Shown piece after piece: positions 59,562 through 64,000 of a stretch of DNA of 64,000 nt; position 1 is the stretch's first letter; each line of letters starts with the position of its first letter. Source of the DNA: Ignavibacteriales bacterium UBA1304. Lineage in GTDB: Bacteria; Bacteroidota; Ignavibacteria; Ignavibacteriales; Ignavibacteriaceae. A program made the position numbers and the translations under genes. The notes below the pieces were generated by a model, which ran no database searches, was not told where the DNA came from, and was given only the letters and a program-made list of their open reading frames with translations. The stretch is from assembly GCA_002307295.1 (NCBI GenBank), contig DBTY01000013.1, positions 69,466 through 133,465 on the forward strand, in the 5' to 3' direction.

Positions 59562-60337
59562 AAGGAATTATCTTAGCGGGCGGATCTGGAACCAGATTGT
59601 ACCCGGTCACAAAAGTTGTTTGTAAGCAATTACTGCCAGTTTATGATAAGCCGATGATTTATTATCCGTTATCTACTTTAATGCTGGCAGGAATTAAAGA
59701 CATTCTGATTATCTCAACGCCTAACGATACTTCAAAATTTGAAGAGCTCTTGGGCAATGGCGAAGAATTTGGAATTAAACTGAGCTATAAAGTTCAGCCT
59801 TCTCCAGACGGCTTGGCGCAGGCTTTTATTCTTGGCGAAGAGTTTATTGGCTCAGACGACGTCTGCCTTGTATTGGGCGATAATATTTTTTATGGAGCTG
59901 GTCTTTCTGAAATATTAAAAAGAAGCGTTAAAACGGTTGAGGAAGAAAAAAAGTCGGTAGTCTTTGGCTACTATGTTACTGATCCAGAAAGATACGGAGT
60001 GGTAGAGTTTGATAAAGATCAAAATGTTATCTCCATCGAGGAAAAACCTGTAACTCCTAAAAGTAATTATGCCGTAGTAGGACTTTATTTTTATACTAAC
60101 GAAGTTGTAAAAGTCGCCAAGTCGATAAAACCATCGGCGCGCGGCGAGCTCGAAATAACGACCGTTAATAATTGTTTTTTAGCAGACAATAAATTGAAAG
60201 TTGAAGTGCTTGGACGAGGCTTTGCATGGTTAGATACCGGCACGCACGAAAGCCTTTTGGAAGCCTCTGAATTTATCAGAACCGTCCAAAAGAGGCAGGG
60301 TTTAATTGTTGCTGATATAAAAAATATAACGCTGTAA
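59558..60337 (+). CDS. rfbA: Glucose-1-phosphate thymidylyltransferase (truncated-type length)
   Basis: The enzyme makes dTDP-glucose from dTTP and glucose-1-phosphate, the substrate of RfbB. It has MKGIILAGGSGTRLYPVTKVVCKQLLPVYDKPMIYYPLS, LVLGDNIFYG, YGVVEFDKD, SIEEKP and GRGFAWLDTGTHESLLEAS. The 259 residues are 25-30 shorter than most RfbA proteins. The C-terminal helix after QGLIVADIKNITL is missing, although the frame ends cleanly. The start overlaps the rfbB stop by four bases. Confidence 0.93.
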   Translation: MKGIILAGGSGTRLYPVTKVVCKQLLPVYDKPMIYYPLSTLMLAGIKDILIISTPNDTSKFEELLGNGEEFGIKLSYKVQPSPDGLAQAFILGEEFIGSDDVCLVLGDNIFYGAGLSEILKRSVKTVEEEKKSVVFGYYVTDPERYGVVEFDKDQNVISIEEKPVTPKSNYAVVGLYFYTNEVVKVAKSIKPSARGELEITTVNNCFLADNKLKVEVLGRGFAWLDTGTHESLLEASEFIRTVQKRQGLIVADIKNITL

Positions 60338-60345
60338 AATTAGCA

Positions 60346-61323
60346 TTACCTGAAATCTATTTCTGACGAATCGCCTGAGTTTAGGCGTTTATATGCGCCT
60401 TTAATTGACGAATTGCTCCCGATAATGGAATTGTCCAGGAGAGCTTTTTGTACGTCCGCCTTAGAGCCTATAATTGAATTCCGGATAATGGAATTTCTAA
60501 TTACTGCTCCGCTGCCAATAGTTGTATATGGTCCGATAACGCAATTTTCTAATATTGAATTATCGCCAATAAAAACGGGGTGATCTATCACTACGCCGGG
60601 AAATTGCTTATGCGTGCTTTTCTGGTCGAGTATGTGTTTGTTTGTTGAAAGCAGCGTCTCGGGTTTACCGCAGTCATACCAGCCTTCTACAGGGAAAGTT
60701 GTTATTTTTTCTCCGCATTCAATCATATTTTGCAACGCGTCTGTTAACTGCAGCTCGCCTTTAGTGCGGATATCGTTCTCGACTAAATTAATCAAACTCT
60801 TTTTCAATATGCTAAAATCGGCAATGTAATATAAACCGACTAATGCGAGTTTTGAAACAAACGTTTGCGGTTTTTCAACCAATTTTTCTATATAACCGTC
60901 TGCCATTACGGCGACGCCAAATCTGCTTGGATCCTCAACGCTTTTTACGCCAAGGGCAGTTTTTTTATTCTTAAATACTTCTTTTAGGTTTACGTCAAAA
61001 ACCGTATCGCCTAGTATTATAAATACTTCCTTTTCGCTGACTGTGGGTATTGCGGTATAAATAGCGTGACCCAGCCCTTCCATTTTATGCTGGATAACAA
61101 ACTCTGATTTTAACGCCGGGTATGTGGCAGTTACGTACTCTTGTATCAATTCGCCAAGATGCCCAATTATAAAAGTAGCCTTATTGATATCTTCGCTTAT
61201 CAGTTTATCTATAATATGCCCTAATATCGGCTTTCCGCCAACGTTCATAAGCACTTTAGGGATTGAGTATGTGTGCGGTTTTAATCTGCTTCCCAACCCA
61301 GCCACTGGAATAATTGCTCTCAT
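60346..61323 (-). CDS. Sugar nucleotidyltransferase with left-handed beta-helix domain
   Basis: The 325-residue product has an N-terminal nucleotidyltransferase domain (MRAIIPVAGLGSRLKPHTYSIPKVLMNVGGKPI, ILGDTVFD, GVKSVEDPSRFGVAV, VEKPQTF, GWYDCGKPETLLSTN). It ends with hexapeptide repeats forming a left-handed beta-helix (IGDNSILENCVIGPYTTIGSGAVIRNSII). This is the glucose-1-phosphate thymidylyl/uridylyltransferase-like type seen in bacteria and archaea. It converges with rfbA, with only eight bases between the stops. It is the third nucleotidyltransferase gene in 6.5 kb. Confidence 0.9.
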   Translation of the reverse strand: MRAIIPVAGLGSRLKPHTYSIPKVLMNVGGKPILGHIIDKLISEDINKATFIIGHLGELIQEYVTATYPALKSEFVIQHKMEGLGHAIYTAIPTVSEKEVFIILGDTVFDVNLKEVFKNKKTALGVKSVEDPSRFGVAVMADGYIEKLVEKPQTFVSKLALVGLYYIADFSILKKSLINLVENDIRTKGELQLTDALQNMIECGEKITTFPVEGWYDCGKPETLLSTNKHILDQKSTHKQFPGVVIDHPVFIGDNSILENCVIGPYTTIGSGAVIRNSIIRNSIIGSKADVQKALLDNSIIGSNSSIKGAYKRLNSGDSSEIDFR

Positions 61324-61749
61324 AATTTCTAATCGTTTTTATTTTTTTGTTGAATAAATGACAATAATTTATAAGCAATTTGCATACCGAACTTATTGCT
61401 CTAAAAACCCCAGATAATGCGATCAATTAATGCAAAATATTTACTTTGTAAGCTATTACGTAAGATTATTTAACGGGACGTAAAGATATTTAATGTAAAA
61501 GAGTTATTTAGCTTATTTAGTGGAAGATTACTATCGCCATAGCGCTACAGACACATTGCTTTTAGGTCTTCTGACTTAATTTCAGTGTGTCTAACTACGT
61601 AACTTGTATTGCCAATATATATTTGGGAGAAACAAAAAAAGAATTTGCGTTTTGCCGCTTTAATATCTGCGTCGTCGTTTAGCGCTTCAACGTAATTTTG
61701 ATGTGTTGAGGAAAATATCGGATCTCAATTAATAAGGTGAATTTTTTGC
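61324..61749. other. Intergenic region without recognised genes
   Basis: About 430 bases lie between the minus-strand nucleotidyltransferase and the promoter at 61750. Neither strand shows a frame with recognisable protein content, though scattered coding-like scraps such as 61640-61720 are present. It contains the promoter of the nucleotidyltransferase at its left end. Decay similar to the neighbouring pseudogene is likely. Confidence 0.35.
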
Positions 61750-61799
61750 TTGACAAGTGTCCGTATGTACACTATATTAGTAGTGCGCATATGAACACT
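61750..61799 (+). promoter_or_regulatory. Consensus sigma-70 promoter with two tandem dyad operators
   Basis: TTGACA (61750-61755), a 17-base spacer and TATATT (61773-61778) make a near-perfect vegetative promoter. The spacer is occupied by the dyad AGTGTCCGTATGTACACT (61756-61773). A second copy, AGTGCGCATATGAACACT (61782-61799), follows 26 bases on, with 14 of 18 positions the same. Both have AGTG...ACACT half-sites in inverted orientation. This is the layout of a repressor-controlled promoter with two operators on the same helix face spacing class. It drives the broken VOC gene and possibly the DinB gene. Confidence 0.7.
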
Positions 61800-61870
61800 T
61801 TTATCGGAGTAAAATCTTACAAACGATTGTTCAAGCTGGAGTTTTAACTCAAAATAAAAAGAGAGAAGAA

Positions 61871-62250
61871 ATGGAAAACACAGCGAGTATAGTTAATTGG
61901 TTCAAAATTGTAGTTAGCGATATTGATAAGGCGACTAAATTTTATGGAACCATTCTTGTTATTAAACTAAATCTTCTTGAAGCGCCGGTTTATAAAATGG
62001 TTCTATTCCCGGTTGACAGTTTAAAAGGAATTCCATGAGGGGCTTTAGTGCAAAGTTCTATACATCATCCTAGCGATAGGCAGTGTGATATACTTAAATG
62101 CCATGTCGACTAACAAATTGTTACTGAAATAATTGGAGGGGCAGTGAGCGGCTGTTCATGCCCACAACTCTTATCAGCGAATAAGTTAGTTATTTGGCGT
62201 TCTTTGCGGATACTGAAGTCAATGTTATTGCTTTACGTTCGCCGAATTAA
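61871..62250 (+). pseudogene. Decayed VOC (glyoxalase/bleomycin-resistance superfamily) gene
   Basis: ATG 61871, preceded by AGAGAAGAA, opens MENTASIVNWFKIVVSDIDK followed by ATKFYGTIL, a typical VOC start. TGA at 62036-62038 interrupts after 55 codons. The same frame continues with GALVQSSIHHPSDR, also VOC-like, then reaches TAA. The end of the family is recognisable in another frame as PTTLIS, a stop (62182-62184) and SYLAFFADTEVNVIALRSPN, ending at 62250. There are therefore at least two nonsense changes and a net frameshift. The promoter upstream is still intact, so the loss may be recent. Confidence 0.85.
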
Positions 62251-62317
62251 ATATCTGTCTAAATATATAGAGCTGGAATTATTCTAAAAAACAATATTAT
62301 AAAAAAAAGGAGATGTT

Positions 62318-62818
62318 ATGTCGATAATTCAAATGTTTCAAAAAGAGCTGGAAATGGAAGCTAAAACAACCCGTAAAATGCTTCAGGTTGTGCCGGATGA
62401 TAAGTATGATTGGCAGCCTCATCCTAAAAGTATGACTATTCGCAGTTTAGCCACCCACATAGCAGAATTGCCTACATGGATTACAATGACGTTAACTACA
62501 AACGAGCTTGATTTTGCTACAATTGAGTATACCCCAGCAGTAATTAATAATACTGCTGAATTGCTTGAATACTTTGAAAAATCATTGGAAGATGGAAGGG
62601 CGCATTTAAAAACTGCAAACGAAGCGCAATTATCGGATATCTGGACGATGCGTAATGGAGATAAAATTTATGACGCATCGCCTAAGAGCGAAGTTATTCT
62701 TATGACTTTTTTTCATTTGGTGCATCATAGAGCGCAACTGGGAGTGTCCCTGCGTTTATTAGATATTCCTATTCCGGGCAGTTATGGCCCAAGTGCAGAT
62801 TCTGGATCGGAATTTTAA
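62318..62818 (+). CDS. DinB-family protein
   Basis: The 166-residue product is preceded by AAGGAG. It shows the DinB/YfiT four-helix-bundle pattern: a start with MFQKELEMEAKTTRKMLQVVPDDKYDWQPHPKSMTIRSLATHIAELP with the first metal-ligand His, and HLVHHRAQLGVSLRLLDIPIPGSYGPS near the end with the paired His residues. Such proteins are metal-dependent, often thiol-transferase-like, and frequently stress-linked. It lies 67 bases after the decayed VOC gene on the same strand and may share its regulated promoter. Confidence 0.9.
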   Translation: MSIIQMFQKELEMEAKTTRKMLQVVPDDKYDWQPHPKSMTIRSLATHIAELPTWITMTLTTNELDFATIEYTPAVINNTAELLEYFEKSLEDGRAHLKTANEAQLSDIWTMRNGDKIYDASPKSEVILMTFFHLVHHRAQLGVSLRLLDIPIPGSYGPSADSGSEF

Positions 62819-62891
62819 TTTTGTATGGACTACAAACCCACAGAAAAAACAAATTCTTTTTTCTTAAGCAGTTGGTTAAAAAATAAAACTA

Positions 62892-62949
62892 TATGACTAT
62901 AGCGCTTAGAAACGTCCCGATTAATCAGGACGTCTCTAATTTAGTCATA
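62892..62949. terminator. Bidirectional terminator-like hairpin between convergent genes
   Basis: Three nested inverted repeats: TATGACTA/TAGTCATA (62892-62899 and 62942-62949), TTAGA/TCTAA (62906-62910 and 62935-62939) and ACGTCC/GGACGT (62912-62917 and 62928-62933). Together they form one long hairpin between the DinB gene (+) and the AraC gene (-). Confidence 0.65.
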
Positions 62950-62952
62950 AAT

Positions 62953-63876
62953 CTATAACGGTTTTACAGGAACACAGAAATCTACTATGAACTTATTGCC
63001 TTTCGGCTCTTCGGGATAGGTTTCAAAATAAGGCTTGTCGTCAGGCTGATAGCCGCTATTTGGCAGCCATTCGCCGTAAAGCCATTCCCAGGCAGTTTTG
63101 AAGTCCTGAGGAGTTAGCTCAAAACGGGCTATTACGTATTTTGCCGCTTCAAGCTCCATTTTTCCTATCTCGCCGTCAACTTGCGTTTCTGGCGGAATTG
63201 TAACGCAAAGACTCATTCTTAGTTTGTCGTTTAATGCAACATTAGGATTATCGTGGTATAAAATGAGATATTTAAAATCTTTACCCCCCATTAGTCCTCT
63301 TGCGCCCGCCCATATAAACAGTTTATTGCGGAGGCTCTGATAAATTTCCTGATCGCCGTTCCATGGCCCCATGTTCCGGATATAAGCTACCGTCATATGC
63401 GGGAGTTCCTGTATTTCAACGCTTTTGTTTAGTTCCATTCTTATGCTCCAGTTATTTGGTTGTTGTACAGCGCAAAAATACAAAGCAGGATTTTCCTTCC
63501 GTTGTTCCGAATTGCTAATCGTTTGACTTATATTGCTAATGTTTAGTTTTTCATCCCTGTATTTAGAAGCGGATATATTAAAACGGCTCTTAAAATTTCT
63601 TGAGAATATGGAAATGTCGGAAAATCCGCATCTGAAAGCTATTTCCGTAATGCTTTCTTTTTTATTTGCCAGCATCAACGAGGCGGCTTTCTCAAGCCGC
63701 AGACGTAAAATAAACCGGAATGGAGTTTCTCCCACAATTGAACTGAAAACTCTGTTAAAATGGTACTTGGAAAAGTTAGCGACGGAAGCTAATTCTTCCA
63801 AAGTCATGGGGCTTTCCAGATTATGTTCAATGTAGTCAAATGTTTTGTTAATTCTTGACGCGTATTCGGTATTCAA
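62953..63876 (-). CDS. AraC-family regulator with GyrI-like effector domain
   Basis: The 307-residue product has an N-terminal AraC/XylS DNA-binding domain with two helix-turn-helix motifs (LEELASVANFSKYHFNRVFSSIVGETPFRFI and ITEIAFRCGFSDISIFSRNFKSRFNISASKYR, residues about 20-110). A GyrI-like small-molecule binding domain follows (VEIQELPHMTVAYIRNMGPWNG, EAAKYVIARFELTPQDFKTAWEWLYGEWLP, PYFETYPEEP). This is the Rob/SoxS-with-GyrI architecture, commonly sensing hydrophobic drugs or cations. It converges with the DinB gene. Its own promoter lies in 63877-64000, where nothing else is seen. It might bind the dyads at 61756-61799, but AraC proteins usually bind direct, not inverted, sites. Confidence 0.92.
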   Translation of the reverse strand: MNTEYASRINKTFDYIEHNLESPMTLEELASVANFSKYHFNRVFSSIVGETPFRFILRLRLEKAASLMLANKKESITEIAFRCGFSDISIFSRNFKSRFNISASKYRDEKLNISNISQTISNSEQRKENPALYFCAVQQPNNWSIRMELNKSVEIQELPHMTVAYIRNMGPWNGDQEIYQSLRNKLFIWAGARGLMGGKDFKYLILYHDNPNVALNDKLRMSLCVTIPPETQVDGEIGKMELEAAKYVIARFELTPQDFKTAWEWLYGEWLPNSGYQPDDKPYFETYPEEPKGNKFIVDFCVPVKPL

Positions 63877-64000
63877 TTGTAATGTTCTTTTTTAATAGTT
63901 TAACTAAATATATTAACAATATATTATTCAAACTTCAAGAAGACATTTAAAATCTGGATAAAAGAAAGCCAAGGCGCACAGCTGTCCAAAATAAAACAGA

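Noticed and set aside
1..64000. CRISPR arrays, tRNA, rRNA or insertion sequences
   Set aside because: No regularly spaced repeats, no tRNA cloverleaf or rRNA stretch and no transposase-like frame was recognised on either strand by eye.

Overview
The window looks like an AT-rich chromosome of an Ignavibacteriota-like (Bacteroidota/Chlorobiota group) bacterium. The clues are a PorV/PorQ-type outer-membrane protein beside a secreted protein with the NPYVV...GERRIDF...DIAYGIY-type C-terminal domain common in that group, a SpoIIE/NtrC-era signalling style, weak Shine-Dalgarno sequences, and many A/T-ending codons. This placement is an inference from protein style, not from a marker gene. No rRNA, tRNA, CRISPR array or insertion sequence was seen.

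Region 1 (1-17.5 kb) is about secretion and sugar catabolism. It holds the tail of a secreted protein, a PorV-like protein, a GH3 beta-glucosidase, a large parvulin-like protein, a convergent three-gene sensory operon (membrane-tethered sugar-binding protein, histidine kinase, NtrC-type sigma-54 activator), then a second GH3, a GH5 glucanase and a 1032-residue six-hairpin glycosidase fused to a jelly-roll domain.

Region 2 (18.07-54.4 kb) is a hybrid NRPS / trans-AT PKS biosynthetic gene cluster and is the main find. A stand-alone malonyl-type acyltransferase (18656) precedes two overlapping megasynthase genes of 9.6 and 17.9 kb. Read in order they give C-A-T, C-A-T, C-A-T // C-A-T, C-A-T, KS-DH-KR-T (no AT), C-A-T, C-A-T-TE. 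A cyclic-peptide-type ABC exporter follows, then an SPFH protein, an NMT1-like binding protein and a Cache sensor without output domain. A type II thioesterase lies on the opposite strand. Two paralogous DUF697/EcsC-like proteins flank the megasynthases. By-eye specificity codes suggest acyl?-Phe-like, Glu-like, Glu-like, Val-like, Thr-like, C2 ketide, Ala-like, Pro-like. That would be an acidic, perhaps N-acylated and cyclised, peptide-ketide. No epimerase domain, fatty acyl-AMP ligase or phosphopantetheinyl transferase is visible.

Region 3 (54.9-61.3 kb) makes activated sugars: two extra sugar-1-phosphate nucleotidyltransferases, an NDP-sugar epimerase, a LegC-like aminotransferase, rfbB and rfbA. 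The rfbC between them carries an in-frame TGA, and rfbD is absent.

Region 4 (61.3-64 kb) contains a decayed VOC-family gene behind an intact consensus promoter with two tandem dyads, a DinB-family protein and an AraC regulator with a GyrI-like effector domain.
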